64,000 nt of DNA from the NCBI GenBank assembly GCA_021390615.1, contig JAJEJU010000022.1, positions 1-64,000 on the forward strand. Reading direction: 5' to 3'. The position numbers were made by a program, and so were the translations under genes. The notes beneath the pieces are model-generated. The model searched no databases. It saw only the letters and a program-made list of their open reading frames with translations, and was not told the origin of the DNA. Shown here piece by piece: positions 1 to 11,473 of this stretch (its first letter is position 1; each line of letters starts with the position of its first letter). This DNA comes from Rhodanobacteraceae bacterium ZG21-1. GTDB lineage: Bacteria; Pseudomonadota; Gammaproteobacteria; Xanthomonadales; Rhodanobacteraceae.

Positions 1-1247
<1,247 letters not shown>

Positions 1248-1344
1248 GGCTTGCGGCCCTGCGCAGCCGCGCGCCTGCGGCAAGCTGAAGCAAGCCGCAG
1301 ACGGCCGCCTGTCCGATGCATCGAAGACCTGCCGGGATACGACG

Positions 1345-2028
1345 ATGCCCGATGTGCTGATCGCCGACGACCATCCGCTGTTCCGCGACGCCCTGCAGCG
1401 CGCCGTGCTCAACGCGCTGCCGCAGGCGCAGGTGCACGGTGCCGATAGCGTGCACGCCGTGCTGGCCCAGATCGAACAGCATCCGGACGCCGAACTGCTG
1501 CTGCTCGACCTGCACATGCCCGGCGCGCGCGGCTACTCCGCCCTGGCGCACATCCGCGGCCAGTATCCCGGGCTGCCGGTCATCGTGGTCTCCGGTCACG
1601 AGGAAGCCCAGGTGGCGCATCGCGCGCTGGCCCACGGTGCGGCGGCCTATATCCCCAAATCCAGCTCGGGCGAAGACATCGTGGAGGCGATCCACGCCGT
1701 GCTCGGCGGCGACCTGTGGCTGCCGCATCGCATGCTCGGCGGCCAGCCTGATTTGAGGCCCGACGAAGCGGATACCGCGGTCCGCATCGCCGGGCTCACG
1801 CCGCAGCAGTTCCGCGTGTTCGTCATGATCGCCGAGGGCCTGCTGAACAAGCAGATCGCCTACGAGCTCGGCGTTTCCGAAGCGACGGTGAAGGCGCATA
1901 TGACCGCAATCATGCGCAAGCTCGGCGTCAACAACCGCACCCAGGTGGCACTGGCGGCGAGCCAGCTGGCGCTGGAGCCCGGCACGATGCAGCCGCTGCC
2001 CGACGATGATGCAGGCGGATCGAGCTGA
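1345..2028 (+). CDS. LuxR/NarL-family response regulator, CrbR (ErdR)-like
   Basis: Two-component response regulator of 227 residues. Receiver domain at residues 1-125 with the acidic pair D8-D9, phospho-acceptor D55 in LLLLD and the conserved K105. A LuxR-type helix-turn-helix follows at about 150-210 (GLTPQQFRVFVMIAEGLLNKQIA, then VSEATVKAHM). It directly follows acsA on the same strand and may be co-transcribed. In Vibrio and Pseudomonas, regulators of this type (CrbR, ErdR) switch on acs when phosphorylated by an SLC5-fused kinase. A kinase of exactly that architecture lies at 2964-6440. The pairing is inferred from architecture and proximity. Confidence 0.9.
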   Translation: MPDVLIADDHPLFRDALQRAVLNALPQAQVHGADSVHAVLAQIEQHPDAELLLLDLHMPGARGYSALAHIRGQYPGLPVIVVSGHEEAQVAHRALAHGAAAYIPKSSSGEDIVEAIHAVLGGDLWLPHRMLGGQPDLRPDEADTAVRIAGLTPQQFRVFVMIAEGLLNKQIAYELGVSEATVKAHMTAIMRKLGVNNRTQVALAASQLALEPGTMQPLPDDDAGGSS

Positions 2029-2184
2029 GCATCGCGCGTTTTCGCGTCATCGATGCGTTCGCGTTCGCCACCAGCGAAATATCGCAGCCCGCCGTGCTAG
2101 TTTCGGCTCATCGATCGAAAAGGCACCGCAGGCTGCCGATACCGCGCCAGGCATCGCAGCACCATCGCGCCGGAGTGAATTCGG

Positions 2185-2601
2185 ATGAGCGTTCCAGGCC
2201 AGCCCAGAACACCTCTGGTGATCCGCCCCGAACAGGCGCGCCAGTACGACATGGGGCGCATGCGCGCCAGCTTCCATGCCGACGGCGCCGAGACCGACCA
2301 CCGCTACGCCCTGTCGGAATGGTGGCTGGAGCCGCATACCGGCGGTCCGGGCGTGCATGCGCATGGCGACGACCATATCTTCTACGTCATCGCCGGCACG
2401 CTCACCATCTGCCTGGACGGAGTCTGGTCGGAGGCGCCGCGCGGCAGCTTTATCCTGATCCCTGGCGGCACGCTGCACGATTTCGAGAATCGCGGCACGG
2501 CGCCATGCGGCTTCATCAACATCAATGTGCCGGCCGGCTTCGAACAGAAAATGCCCGAGCTGGTGGAGTGGTTTGCCGAGCACCCGCTGAGCGACGCTTG
2601 A
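2185..2601 (+). CDS. Cupin-domain protein
   Basis: Small cytoplasmic protein of 138 residues with a single cupin fold at about 50-115. The likely metal ligands are H58, H60 and H64 (HAHGDDH) and H98 (GGTLHDF), followed by the GxxxxxPAGxxH-like second motif typical of cupins. There is no signal peptide and no second domain, so it could be a small enzyme (dioxygenase, isomerase) or a ligand sensor; the sequence does not decide. It lies between the response regulator and the 3' end of the kinase and has no visible operon partner. Confidence 0.8.
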   Translation: MSVPGQPRTPLVIRPEQARQYDMGRMRASFHADGAETDHRYALSEWWLEPHTGGPGVHAHGDDHIFYVIAGTLTICLDGVWSEAPRGSFILIPGGTLHDFENRGTAPCGFININVPAGFEQKMPELVEWFAEHPLSDA

Positions 2602-2963
2602 TCGACGAACGTCATCGATGAGCTGCGGTACTCGCCTGGCAACGATTTATATCGAAGACGATTCGGCTTGCAGCACAACCGCTACGTTACCAGCCCATCC
2701 AGCCACGCCTTCTGCTTTCGCCAGGCCGCATCATCCGTCTTGCAGGAGTTGATCGAGCATCGACGCGTGATCGAGCTGTGCCCGTTGTCATCGAGGCAAC
2801 CGATCTTCGACGCTCTGATTCGGGACTCGCGGAAAACTTAGGCTTCACCACGCATCAGCTTGCTGGATCGACGTCGGCGACCTCATCTCACCCGCCAGCT
2901 CGATGTGTTGCGACTGCACCAGCGCACGCTCCGGTGTTCCAGGCTTTGTTGCCGACGCCGCGC
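2602..2963. other. Gap between cupin gene and kinase 3' end
   Basis: About 360 bases between convergent gene ends. I find no credible reading frame with a ribosome site, no RNA gene and no strong terminator hairpin. Base composition is a little lower in GC than the neighbours. Confidence 0.5.
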
Positions 2964-5900
2964 TCAAGCGCTCTTGTCCGCCTGCCTGCGCGACAGCGCG
3001 GTCAGCAGCGCGCGCAGCGCCGCCGGCTTGACCGGCTTGTGCAGCAGCGGATAGCCGAGCTGGCGGGCGCGCTGGATCAGTTCATGGCTGCCGTCGGCAG
3101 TGATCAAGGCGCCCGGCAGCGCGACCGGCAGCATGCCGCACAGCCGCTGCAAGGCCTGCAGGCCGTCGACCGTGCCGGCCAGGTGATAGTCGGCGAGCAC
3201 CAGGTCGATCGGCCCGCGCTCCAGTTCGGCTTCGGCCTGCGCCAGGTCGGCGGCGGTGCGGCAGTCCACGCCCCAGCGCTGCAGCAGGGCGCGCATGCCG
3301 TCGAGGATCGCAGCGTCGTCGTCCAGGCACAGCACGGTGAGCGGCAGGCGTTCCAGTCCGCCCGTACGCTGTGCCGGCCGCGCCGCACGCGGCCCGGCTA
3401 CCGCGCGCGGCATGCTCACCGCAAAGCAGCTGCCCTGCTGTTCGCGCGAGTGCAGGCTGATCGGGTGATCGAGCATCTGCGCGATACGCCGACAGATCGA
3501 CAAGCCGAGGCCCAGCCCCTTCTCGCCCCACGGCGACGGCAGTTCGAGGCGCTGGAACTCGCCGAAGATGCGCGCCTGCTGCGCGGCCGCGATGCCCGGG
3601 CCGCTGTCCCACACTTCGATGCGCACTTCGCTGCCGCGACGTCGCGCGCCCAGCAGCACGCCGCCATGGCGGGTATAGCGCAGGGCATTGGAAAGGAAAT
3701 TCTGCAGGATGCGCCGCAGCAGCTGTGGATCGCTGCGCACGGCCAGTCGCGTCGACACCACGCGCAGGCGCAGGCCGCGCTGCTCGGCCACCGCGGCGAA
3801 CTGCGTGCGCAGCGAGTCGAACAGGTCGGCCAGCGCGAACGCCGCGATGTCCGCACGATAGCTGCCGGTGTCCAGCCGCGAGGTATCGATCAATGCATCG
3901 AGCAGATCCTCGGCAGCGCTGAACGAGGCCTCGATGCGCCCCACCAGTTGGCCGGCCTCGGTGTCCAGCCCCGGATGCTGGCGCAAGGCGGAGGTGAACA
4001 GCCGCGCCGCGTTGAGTGGCTGCAGCAGGTCGTGGCTGGCAGCGGCGAGGAAGCGCGTCTTCGACACGTTGGCCGCCTCGGCGGCGCGCTGCGCTTCGGC
4101 GGTCGCGTCCAATGCTTCGCGCAGCTCGGCGGTGCGCTGGTCGACGCGCTGCTCCAGCGTCTCGTTCGCCTCGATCAGGGCCCGCTCGACGTGCTTGTAC
4201 GCGGTCACGTCGGTATACGTGGTGACGTAGCCGCCGCCGGGCAGCGCGCGCCCACGCATCTCGATGGTGCTGCCGTCGGTGCGTACACGCTGGAACAGGT
4301 GCGCCGATCCGGCGCGCATGTGGCCGATGCGCTTGGCCACGTGCGCCTCGACTTCGCCCGGCCCGCACTCGCCGTGCTCGGCGTTCCAGCGGATCAGGTC
4401 GGCCACCTGCACGCCGACGTAGACCATGCCATCGGGATAGCCGAACAGCTCCAGGTAGCGCCGGTTCCACGCCACCAGACGCATTTGCGCGTCGACCACG
4501 CTGATGCCCTGCGACACGTTCTCGAGGGTGGTGGACAGCAGCTCGCGATTGAAGCGCAGCTCCTGCGAGGTTTCGTCCATCAGCGCCATCGCCTCGGCGA
4601 TGTCGAGGCCGGAGCCGGACAGCACGCCCATCAGGATGCGCCGCGCGCTGGCCGCGCCCACCGCGCCGGCGAGCAGGCGCTCGGTGTGCTGGATCAGCGC
4701 GCGGTCGGCCGCCTCGCCGGGCAGCAGCGGCTTGCCGCGCTGTGCGGCGTAGTCGTCCAGCGCGCGGCGGGCGCTGCGTTCGCCGACGATGCGCGTGGCG
4801 ATGGTGCGCAGGTCGGCCACGGTCACCCGCCCGCGCCAGTCGCCGGCGCCGCTGCGGCTGGTCGCGTGGGGCGCGGCGAATTGCGCCGCATGCAGGCGCT
4901 CTTCCAGGCTGGGCCGCCAGCGCAGCGACACCCAGACCAGACAACCGACGTTGACCAGCAGCGACCAGCACGCGCTGTGCAGCACCGGGTCGAGGCCGCT
5001 CAGACCGAACAAGGCCTGCGGGCGCAGCCAGCGCTGGCCCCAGGGCCCTTCGGCGAGCCAGGCGCCGGAATGGCTCATCGCCGGCAGCAGCAAGGTGTAT
5101 ACCCATACCGCGAAGCCGGCGGCGAGGCCGATCGCCACGCCGCGGCGGCTGGCGCCACGCCAGTACAGCGCCGCGACGATCGCCGGCGCGAACTGCGCCA
5201 CCGCGGCGAACGCCAGCAGGCCGGTGGCGGCAAGGTTCTGCGCGTCGGCGGCGAGGCGGTAGTAGGCATAGGCCATCAGCGCCAGCAGCACGATGGCCAC
5301 CCGGCGCACGCGCAACACCAGCTGCGACAGGTCGCTGCGCTGTTCCAGCCGCAGGCGGCGGATGCGCAGCAGGCCCGGCATGATCAAGTCGTTGCTGATC
5401 ATGATCGACAAGGCCACCGTCGCCACGATCACCATGCCGGTCGCGGCGGAGAAGCCGCCCACATAGGCCAGCAGCGCGACGCCGCGATGGCCCAGCGCCA
5501 GCGGCAGGTTCAACAGCCAGGCGTCGGCGGCGCCGTCGCGCACCGACGGCAGCAGCGTGCCGGCGGCCACGATCGGCAGCACCGCCACGCTGACGATCAG
5601 CATGTACAGCGGGGTGATCCAGCGCGCGTGGCGCAGGTCGCTGGCGTCCTCGCACTCGACCACGCCGATCTGGAACTGCCGCGGCAGGCAGAACATCGCG
5701 CAGAAGGCCAGCAGGGTCTGCCCGACGAAGCCCGGCGCCAGCATGTCGCCCGCGCGCTCGACCGGCATGCGCAGGCTGGCCAGCAGGCCCGGGCCGTGCC
5801 AGCAGGCGTACACCGCCAGCGCGACGAAGGCCACCAGCTTGATCAGCGATTCCAGCGCGATCGCCAGCACCAGGCCGTGATGATGCTCGCTGGCGTCGAT

Positions 5901-6440
5901 GCTGCGCGTACCGAACAGGATCGCGAACAAGGCCAGCCACAGCGCGCACCACAGCGCGGTGCCGCTACCAGGCGAACCGCTGGCCGCCACGCCGACGCCG
6001 TGCAGCACGTCGTAGGACATCGCCACCGCCTTGAGCTGCAGCGCCAGGTAGGGCACCGCGGCGACCACCGCGATCAGCGCCACCAGCGCGGCCAGCGCGT
6101 GCGATTTGCCGAAGCGCGCGCCGACGAAGTCCGCGATCGAGGTGATCTTGCGCTGTCGCGCCACCCGCACCAGCCGCTGCAGCAGGCCGAAGCCGAACAG
6201 GTACAGCAGGGCCGGCCCGAGGTAGATCGGCAGATAGGCCAGCCCTGAGCGCGCCGCCGTGCCGACCGCGCCGTAGAAGGTCCACGACGAGCAGTACACC
6301 GCCAGCGCCAGCGCATAGACCAGCGGACGCAGCCGCGGCTGGCGCGGGTACAGCGGCCGTCGCTCGCCGGCCCAGGCGACCAGGAACAGCAGCCCCGCGT
6401 AAGTCAGCGAGACGAGCAGCAGTAGCCAGCTGGCGATCAA
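2964..6440 (-). CDS. SLC5-fused hybrid sensor histidine kinase, CrbS (MxtR)-like
   Basis: Membrane sensor kinase of 1,158 residues. Residues 1-480 are a sodium/solute-symporter-like domain with about 13 hydrophobic segments (first: WLLLLVSLTYAGLLFLVAW). A PAS domain lies at about 650-760 (MRLVAWNRRYLELFGYPDG). The HisKA box ASHDLLQPLNA puts the phospho-His near 803, followed by HATPase motifs NFLSNALRY, DSGPGI and GLGLGLSI. A C-terminal receiver (about 1030-1150) has LCLDDD, phospho-Asp in LADYHL and Lys in LHKPVK. The start is a TTG with GGGGA seven bases upstream; homologues begin just before the first membrane helix. An ATG at 6482 would add 14 Arg-rich residues. Such kinases phosphorylate CrbR to drive acs. 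Confidence 0.92.
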   Translation of the reverse strand: MIASWLLLLVSLTYAGLLFLVAWAGERRPLYPRQPRLRPLVYALALAVYCSSWTFYGAVGTAARSGLAYLPIYLGPALLYLFGFGLLQRLVRVARQRKITSIADFVGARFGKSHALAALVALIAVVAAVPYLALQLKAVAMSYDVLHGVGVAASGSPGSGTALWCALWLALFAILFGTRSIDASEHHHGLVLAIALESLIKLVAFVALAVYACWHGPGLLASLRMPVERAGDMLAPGFVGQTLLAFCAMFCLPRQFQIGVVECEDASDLRHARWITPLYMLIVSVAVLPIVAAGTLLPSVRDGAADAWLLNLPLALGHRGVALLAYVGGFSAATGMVIVATVALSIMISNDLIMPGLLRIRRLRLEQRSDLSQLVLRVRRVAIVLLALMAYAYYRLAADAQNLAATGLLAFAAVAQFAPAIVAALYWRGASRRGVAIGLAAGFAVWVYTLLLPAMSHSGAWLAEGPWGQRWLRPQALFGLSGLDPVLHSACWSLLVNVGCLVWVSLRWRPSLEERLHAAQFAAPHATSRSGAGDWRGRVTVADLRTIATRIVGERSARRALDDYAAQRGKPLLPGEAADRALIQHTERLLAGAVGAASARRILMGVLSGSGLDIAEAMALMDETSQELRFNRELLSTTLENVSQGISVVDAQMRLVAWNRRYLELFGYPDGMVYVGVQVADLIRWNAEHGECGPGEVEAHVAKRIGHMRAGSAHLFQRVRTDGSTIEMRGRALPGGGYVTTYTDVTAYKHVERALIEANETLEQRVDQRTAELREALDATAEAQRAAEAANVSKTRFLAAASHDLLQPLNAARLFTSALRQHPGLDTEAGQLVGRIEASFSAAEDLLDALIDTSRLDTGSYRADIAAFALADLFDSLRTQFAAVAEQRGLRLRVVSTRLAVRSDPQLLRRILQNFLSNALRYTRHGGVLLGARRRGSEVRIEVWDSGPGIAAAQQARIFGEFQRLELPSPWGEKGLGLGLSICRRIAQMLDHPISLHSREQQGSCFAVSMPRAVAGPRAARPAQRTGGLERLPLTVLCLDDDAAILDGMRALLQRWGVDCRTAADLAQAEAELERGPIDLVLADYHLAGTVDGLQALQRLCGMLPVALPGALITADGSHELIQRARQLGYPLLHKPVKPAALRALLTALSRRQADKSA

Positions 6441-6627
6441 GCATCGTCCCCGTCGATGTCCCCGGCGCGCACGCCGCGGCATGGCTTCGAAAGTAACAGA
6501 GCCTCCACGCCGTGACGAGACTCGCCGGCCGGCCCTGGCGCGCGCATTCGACCAAAGGCTAATCCCGGCGGGATTGACCGCGCCGGAGCATGGGCGGACT
6601 CTTGCGCGAGCCTTGCGGAGAATCCCC

Positions 6628-8712
6628 ATGTCCAGCGTCACCGCCCCGCCCAGCCCCGCCGCCAAGATCCTGTGGGCGGCGATCGCCGTCGTCGGCGCCT
6701 GGTGCCTCGGCGTGGTGGCGCTGCGCCGCGGCGAACCGATCAACGCGATCTGGGTGGTGGCCGCCTCGATCGCCGTGTTCATGATCGGCTACCGCTTCTA
6801 CGGACGCCTGATCGAGCACGGCGTGCTGCGCATGGACCCCACGCGCGCGCCGCCCGCGGTGCTGCGCAACGACGGCCTGGACTACGTGCCCACCGACAAG
6901 TGGGTGGTGTTCGGCCACCACTTTGCGGCGATCGCCGGGGCCGGCCCGCTGGTGGGGCCGGTGCTCGCCGCACAGATGGGTTATCTGCCGGGCACGCTGT
7001 GGATCCTGTTCGGCGTGGTGTTCGCCGGCGCAGTGCAGGACTTCATGATCCTCGGCCTGTCGCTGCGGCGCGACGGCCGCTCGCTCGGCCACATGCTGCG
7101 CGAGGAACTGGGGCCGGTGCCCGGCGTGGTGGCGATGTTCGGCGTGCTGGTGCTGATGATGATCGTGCTGGCGGTGCTGGCCCTGGTGGTGGTGAAGGCG
7201 CTCACCCACAGTCCCTGGGGCACCTTCACCGTGGCCTGCACCATCCCAATCGCGTTGCTGATGGGGCTGTATCTGCGCTACCTGCGGCCGGGCCGCATAC
7301 TGGAAGTGTCGATCATCGGCCTAGTCCTGTTGCTGCTGTCGATCGCCTACGGCGCGCGCGTGGCCGCCTCGCCGACGCTGGGGCCGCTGTTCGATTTCGA
7401 CGCGAAGGTGCTGGCCTGGCTGCTGATCGCCTACGGCTTCTGCGCCTCGGTGCTGCCGGTGTGGCTGCTGCTGGCGCCGCGCGACTACCTCTCCACCTTC
7501 CTCAAGATCGGCACCATCGCCCTGCTCGCGCTGGCCATCTTCCTGGTCGCGCCGCCGTTGCAGATGCCGGCCGTGACGAGGTTCATCGACGGCTCCGGCC
7601 CGGTGTTCCAGGGCAACCTGTTTCCCTTCCTGTTCATCACCATCGCCTGCGGCGCGGTGTCGGGCTGGCATTCGATCATTGCCTCGGGCACCACCCCGAA
7701 GCTGCTGGCCAACGAAGGGCAGGCGCGCCTGATCGGCTACGGCGGCATGCTGATGGAAGCCTTCGTCGCCATCATGGCGCTGATCGCCGCCTGCTCGCTG
7801 CATCCCGGCGTGTACTTCGCGATGAATTCGCCAGGCGCGCTGATCGGCAATACCGTCGAGAGCGCCGCCACCGCGATCAGCCAGTGGGGCTTTGTGGTGA
7901 CCCCGGGCGAGCTGCAGCAGACCGCGCAGAACATCGGCGAACACAGCATCCTCAGCCGCGCCGGCGGCGCGCCGACCCTGGCGGTGGGCATGGCCCAGCT
8001 GCTGCACAGTGTGATTCCGGGCGAAGGCATGATGGCCTTCTGGTACCACTACGCGATCCTGTTCGAGGCGCTGTTCATCCTCACCACGGTGGATGCCGGC
8101 ACGCGCGTGGGCCGCTTCATGATCCAGGAGATCGCCGGGCTGATCCACAAGCCGCTGCAGGCCACCGAGTCGTGGACCGGCAACCTGCTCGCCACCGCGA
8201 TCTGCGTGGGCCTGTGGGGCTATTTCCTGTACCAGGGTGCGGTCGATCCGCTGGGCGGCATCAACACGCTGTGGCCGCTGTTCGGCATCGCCAACCAGAT
8301 GCTGGCCGCGATCGCGCTGATGCTGGCCACGGTGGTGACGGTCAAGCTCAAGCGCACGCGCTATCTGTGGGTGCCGGGCATTCCGGCGGCGTGGCTGGTG
8401 ATCTGCACGCTAGCAGCCGGCTGGGCCAAGCTGAGCGGGCCGATCAGCTTCACCGCCGCCGCACGCAAGTACGCCGATGCGATGCAGGCCGGCCAGTGGC
8501 TGGCGCCGGCCAAGTCGGCGGCGGAGATGCAGCGCATCGTCACCAACAACTACGTGGACGCCGCGCTCACTGCCTTGTTCATGCTGCTGATCGTGGTGAT
8601 GCTGGCCTTCGCCCTGCGCGCGATCGCCGCGGCGTGGCGCAGCGATCGCCCCACCGCGCGCGAGGAACCGTACGTGGCCCTCAACGGCGCAACCCAGGGC
8701 CAGCACGCATGA
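6628..8712 (+). CDS. cstA: Carbon-starvation / pyruvate transporter CstA
   Basis: Inner-membrane transporter of 694 residues, about 16 hydrophobic helices, CstA/BtsT family. Family members import pyruvate (BtsT, CstA) and have been linked to peptide uptake. Recognisable stretches are [20 protein letters not shown] near residue 95, [18 protein letters not shown], the [12 protein letters not shown] segment and [16 protein letters not shown] 6628 has GGAG eight bases upstream; an open frame continues upstream but is not conserved in character. It is divergent from the CrbS-like kinase with 187 bases between starts, and its stop overlaps the next start (ATGA). The context suggests joint use with acetate and pyruvate metabolism. 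Confidence 0.95.
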   Translation: MSSVTAPPSPAAKILWAAIAVVGAWCLGVVALRRGEPINAIWVVAASIAVFMIGYRFYGRLIEHGVLRMDPTRAPPAVLRNDGLDYVPTDKWVVFGHHFAAIAGAGPLVGPVLAAQMGYLPGTLWILFGVVFAGAVQDFMILGLSLRRDGRSLGHMLREELGPVPGVVAMFGVLVLMMIVLAVLALVVVKALTHSPWGTFTVACTIPIALLMGLYLRYLRPGRILEVSIIGLVLLLLSIAYGARVAASPTLGPLFDFDAKVLAWLLIAYGFCASVLPVWLLLAPRDYLSTFLKIGTIALLALAIFLVAPPLQMPAVTRFIDGSGPVFQGNLFPFLFITIACGAVSGWHSIIASGTTPKLLANEGQARLIGYGGMLMEAFVAIMALIAACSLHPGVYFAMNSPGALIGNTVESAATAISQWGFVVTPGELQQTAQNIGEHSILSRAGGAPTLAVGMAQLLHSVIPGEGMMAFWYHYAILFEALFILTTVDAGTRVGRFMIQEIAGLIHKPLQATESWTGNLLATAICVGLWGYFLYQGAVDPLGGINTLWPLFGIANQMLAAIALMLATVVTVKLKRTRYLWVPGIPAAWLVICTLAAGWAKLSGPISFTAAARKYADAMQAGQWLAPAKSAAEMQRIVTNNYVDAALTALFMLLIVVMLAFALRAIAAAWRSDRPTAREEPYVALNGATQGQHA

Positions 8713-8903
8713 AGGCGGCGCTGCAGGCGGCCTGGCGGCGTGCGGTGCAGACCGCCCGCCTGTGCTGCGGCGTGCCCGACTACGACGGCTACGTGCAGCA
8801 TCTGCGCACTCATCATCCCGAACGCCGCGTGCCCAGCTATGCCGAGTTCTTCCGCGAACGGCAGGCGGCGCGCTATCGCGGCGGCGGCGGGCGCTGCTGC
8901 TGA
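8709..8903 (+). CDS. ybdD: YbdD/YjiX family small protein
   Basis: A 64-residue protein whose ATG overlaps the cstA stop (ATGA), so translation is probably coupled. It shows the hallmarks of the YbdD/YjiX (DUF466) family: [11 protein letters not shown] near residue 20, [18 protein letters not shown], then [11 protein letters not shown] with the paired C-terminal cysteines. In Escherichia coli the homologues sit behind cstA and btsT in the same way and are thought to assist the transporter. It is easy to miss because it is short and embedded at the end of a long spurious frame. Confidence 0.93.
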   Translation: MKAALQAAWRRAVQTARLCCGVPDYDGYVQHLRTHHPERRVPSYAEFFRERQAARYRGGGGRCC

Positions 8904-9308
8904 GAGATTCGCGCAGGCAGAGTTCCGCCGGAGCATTGCCTTCGCGGCAGTCGCAGCGATCGCATCGCCCCTCCGCTCTCGGCAGCGCAATGCGCTGGCA
9001 ACGCCTGCCTGCGTTCATCGACTTGCGATGAAGCCAGTGCACAGGTAAGCCCGCTCGACCGATCGCGCAGGCACGCTGCCTCCCCCAGGCTGCCGCATGC
9101 GATACGCCGACCAGGCATCGGCCAGATGCCGTGAGAGCCATTCACAGACATCGCGGCCCGCCTTGGCATAACCTTGGCGTGGCCAGGTCCATGTGCTTTC
9201 GACCCCGCCGAACGATGTCGAAGGAGTGCGCGCTCTTCATCGCCGGGATCATCGCGCACACGGGACCCGCTCCGCTTTTTCTTGCCCATCCGCCCAGGAT
9301 CGTCGCGC
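8904..9308. other. Gap of about 400 bases
   Basis: Between ybdD and the methyltransferase gene. Open frames here are short, lack ribosome sites and show no protein-like composition. I see no RNA gene or strong hairpin. It should contain the promoter of the gene at 9309, but no convincing promoter boxes stand out. Confidence 0.5.
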
Positions 9309-10211
9309 ATGACGCCACGCCGCTTCGCCGCCAAGGTATTTCGCCGGCTCGCCTACGAAATCGACCGCTCGTTGTTCGAGCCGACGCCGGCAGCTGCTCC
9401 AGCACCCGTGCCGCCCATCGCAACATCCACCGCAAGCGCTCCGCTCGAAGCGTCGCAGGCGGAAGCCTTCGATCCATATGCCGTGCCGACGCGCGACAAT
9501 CAGCTGGTCGGCTGGTTCAACGTGGAGCGCGGCGAGCTGTATCCCGGCTTCGATGCAGGTCCTCACGACATCGTGGCCGACATTGGCTGCGGAGTCGGCC
9601 GGCATGCCCGCTTCTGCGCTGATCGCGGCGCCTATGCCATCCTGGTCGAAGCCAATCCGGCCAAGCTCGCGCTGGCGCGTGCGCAATGGGCCAGCGACGA
9701 TACTCGCGTGGAGGCGCATGTGACTCGCGGCGATCCGCTGCCGATCGCCGACGGCCGCTGCAGCCGGGTGATCTGCAACGAGGTGATCGAGCACGTCGAC
9801 GACCCGGCCGCCTTCCTCGCCGAGCTGGCGCGGATCGGCGCACCGGGCGCGCGCTATCTGCTCACGGCGCCGGCGCCCTTCGGCGAGCATGTGCTGGAGC
9901 ACATCGCCCACCCTTCCTACTTCGCAGCGCCGAACCACGTGCGCATCATCGAGCCGGCGGACTTCGCGCGCTGGGTCGGCGAGGCCGGGCTGAAGGTCGA
10001 GGCCGTGTCCAGCTATGGCGCCTATTGGAACCTGTGGTGGTGGCTGTTCTGGTGCGATCCGCAGCCCAACCTGACGCCGCGCCATCCGGTGCTCGATCAT
10101 CTGGCGCAGATGTGGAGCCATCTGCTCGACAGCCAGCACGGCATGCACGTCAAGCGCGCGTTGGACAAGATGATCCCGAAGAGCCAGGTGATCGTGGCCA
10201 GCAAGCCTTGA
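9309..10211 (+). CDS. Class I SAM-dependent methyltransferase
   Basis: A 300-residue protein with a Rossmann methyltransferase core at about 95-220: motif I VADIGCGVGRHARFC, acidic residue in LVEANP, and the later CNEVIEHVDDP motif typical of Methyltransf_11/23. A Pro/Ala-rich linker at residues 20-50 separates a short basic N terminus from the core. The tail (WWWLFWCDP) is aromatic. The substrate cannot be read from the sequence; family members of this shape act on lipids, sugars and small molecules. ATG 9309 is preferred because AGGA lies 9 bases before it. It ends close to a convergent VWA gene and seems monocistronic. Confidence 0.85.
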   Translation: MTPRRFAAKVFRRLAYEIDRSLFEPTPAAAPAPVPPIATSTASAPLEASQAEAFDPYAVPTRDNQLVGWFNVERGELYPGFDAGPHDIVADIGCGVGRHARFCADRGAYAILVEANPAKLALARAQWASDDTRVEAHVTRGDPLPIADGRCSRVICNEVIEHVDDPAAFLAELARIGAPGARYLLTAPAPFGEHVLEHIAHPSYFAAPNHVRIIEPADFARWVGEAGLKVEAVSSYGAYWNLWWWLFWCDPQPNLTPRHPVLDHLAQMWSHLLDSQHGMHVKRALDKMIPKSQVIVASKP

Positions 10212-10263
10212 TGCGCTGTCGCGGTCGCGGCTTGGTTGCGCGCTTTCCGCCGGCGCGAAGACT

Positions 10264-11436
10264 CTAGCGCAGCAGCACGCGCACCGCCTGCTCGATGCCC
10301 TGCGGGGTCAGCTCGAACATGCGCGGGCCGAGCAGCTCGACGATCAAACGGTTCGACACCGTGTAGTTCCAGGTGCGCGTCGGCATCGGGTTGAGCCAGA
10401 CCAGGCGCGGGAACTTCGCCGCCAGCCGCTGCAGCCACACCGCACCGGACTCGGCGTTGTTGTGCTCCACGCTGCCGCCGGTTTCGGTGATCTCGTAAGG
10501 CGCCATCGCGGCATCGCCGACGAAGATCAGCCGGGTGTCGGGCGGATGCGTGCGCAGCACCTCCAGCGTGTCGATGCTGTCGCTGTAGCGCGTGCCGTTG
10601 TTGCGCCACAGCCGCTCGTACACGCAGTTGTGGAAGTAGTAATGGGTGAGCCGCTTGAACTCGCCGCGTGCGGCGGTGAACAGCTGCTCGCAGGCCTGCA
10701 CGTGGTCGTCCATCGAACCGCCCACGTCGAGCAGCAGCAGAACCTTGATCGCGTTGTGCCGCTCGGGCCGCAGCTTCACGTGCAGCAGGCCGGCGTCGCG
10801 TGCGGTGGCGTCGATGGTGCCGCCCAGGTCGAACTCGTCCTGCGCGCCCTGGCGCGCGAAGCGGCGCAGACGCCGCAGCGCCAGCTGCAGGTTGCGCACG
10901 CCCAGTTCGGCATCGTCGGCCAGATCGCGGAACTGGCGGCGTTCCCACACCTTCACCGCGCTGCGGCCGCCGCCGCGCGAACCGACTCGGATGCCTTCCG
11001 GATGATGACCGCCGGCGCCGAACGCGCTGGTGCCGCCGGTGCCGATCCAGCGATTGCCGCCGGCATGCCGCTCGTGCTGCTCGGTCAGGCGCTGGCGGAA
11101 CGCTTCCATCAAGGCCTCGAGCCCGCCGAGCTTTTCGATGCGCGCCTTGTCCTCCTCGCTGAGTTGGCGCAGGAAGTCCTGGCGCAGCCATTCCTCGGGG
11201 ATCGGCTTGTCGGGCGCAGCCATGCCGGCCGCGCCGCGCCACCATATGCCGAAGGCTTGATCGAAGCGGTCGTAGTGGCGCTCGTCCTTCACCCACAGCA
11301 GCCGCGCCAGCGCGTAGAAGTCGTCGAGATCGGCATAGGCCAGGCGTGCTTGCAGCGCCGCATGCAGATCGAGCAGCTCGCGCAGGCTGACCGGCACGCC
11401 GGCCGCGCGCACCGCATCAAACAGGCCGATCAGCAT
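10264..11436 (-). CDS. VWA-domain (CoxE-type) protein
   Basis: A 390-residue protein, last gene of a MoxR - small protein - VWA operon. The N-terminal half is helical and Arg-rich. The von Willebrand A domain begins near residue 230 (HNAIKVLLLLDVGGSMDDH); the MIDAS motif reads D-V-G-G-S, with Gly in place of the first Ser of the usual DxSxS, so metal binding may be atypical. Similar MoxR/CoxE pairs work as chaperone-like machines that insert cofactors or assemble complexes. The target here is unknown. The start ATG is 37 bases from the stop of the upstream small gene. Confidence 0.88.
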   Translation of the reverse strand: MLIGLFDAVRAAGVPVSLRELLDLHAALQARLAYADLDDFYALARLLWVKDERHYDRFDQAFGIWWRGAAGMAAPDKPIPEEWLRQDFLRQLSEEDKARIEKLGGLEALMEAFRQRLTEQHERHAGGNRWIGTGGTSAFGAGGHHPEGIRVGSRGGGRSAVKVWERRQFRDLADDAELGVRNLQLALRRLRRFARQGAQDEFDLGGTIDATARDAGLLHVKLRPERHNAIKVLLLLDVGGSMDDHVQACEQLFTAARGEFKRLTHYYFHNCVYERLWRNNGTRYSDSIDTLEVLRTHPPDTRLIFVGDAAMAPYEITETGGSVEHNNAESGAVWLQRLAAKFPRLVWLNPMPTRTWNYTVSNRLIVELLGPRMFELTPQGIEQAVRVLLR

Positions 11437-11473
11437 CGCACGTCTCCATCGGCATCATGCGTCGTCTCGCGCC

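Noticed and set aside
2778-6248. Long open frame on the plus strand (over 1,100 codons) opposite the CrbS-like kinase
   Set aside because: Antisense to a gene with full domain structure; the translation is Gln/Arg/Ala-rich and low-complexity, the usual mirror of high-GC coding DNA.
6672-8903. 743-codon plus-strand frame across cstA
   Set aside because: Only its last 64 codons are real (ybdD); the rest is a frame-shifted shadow of cstA.
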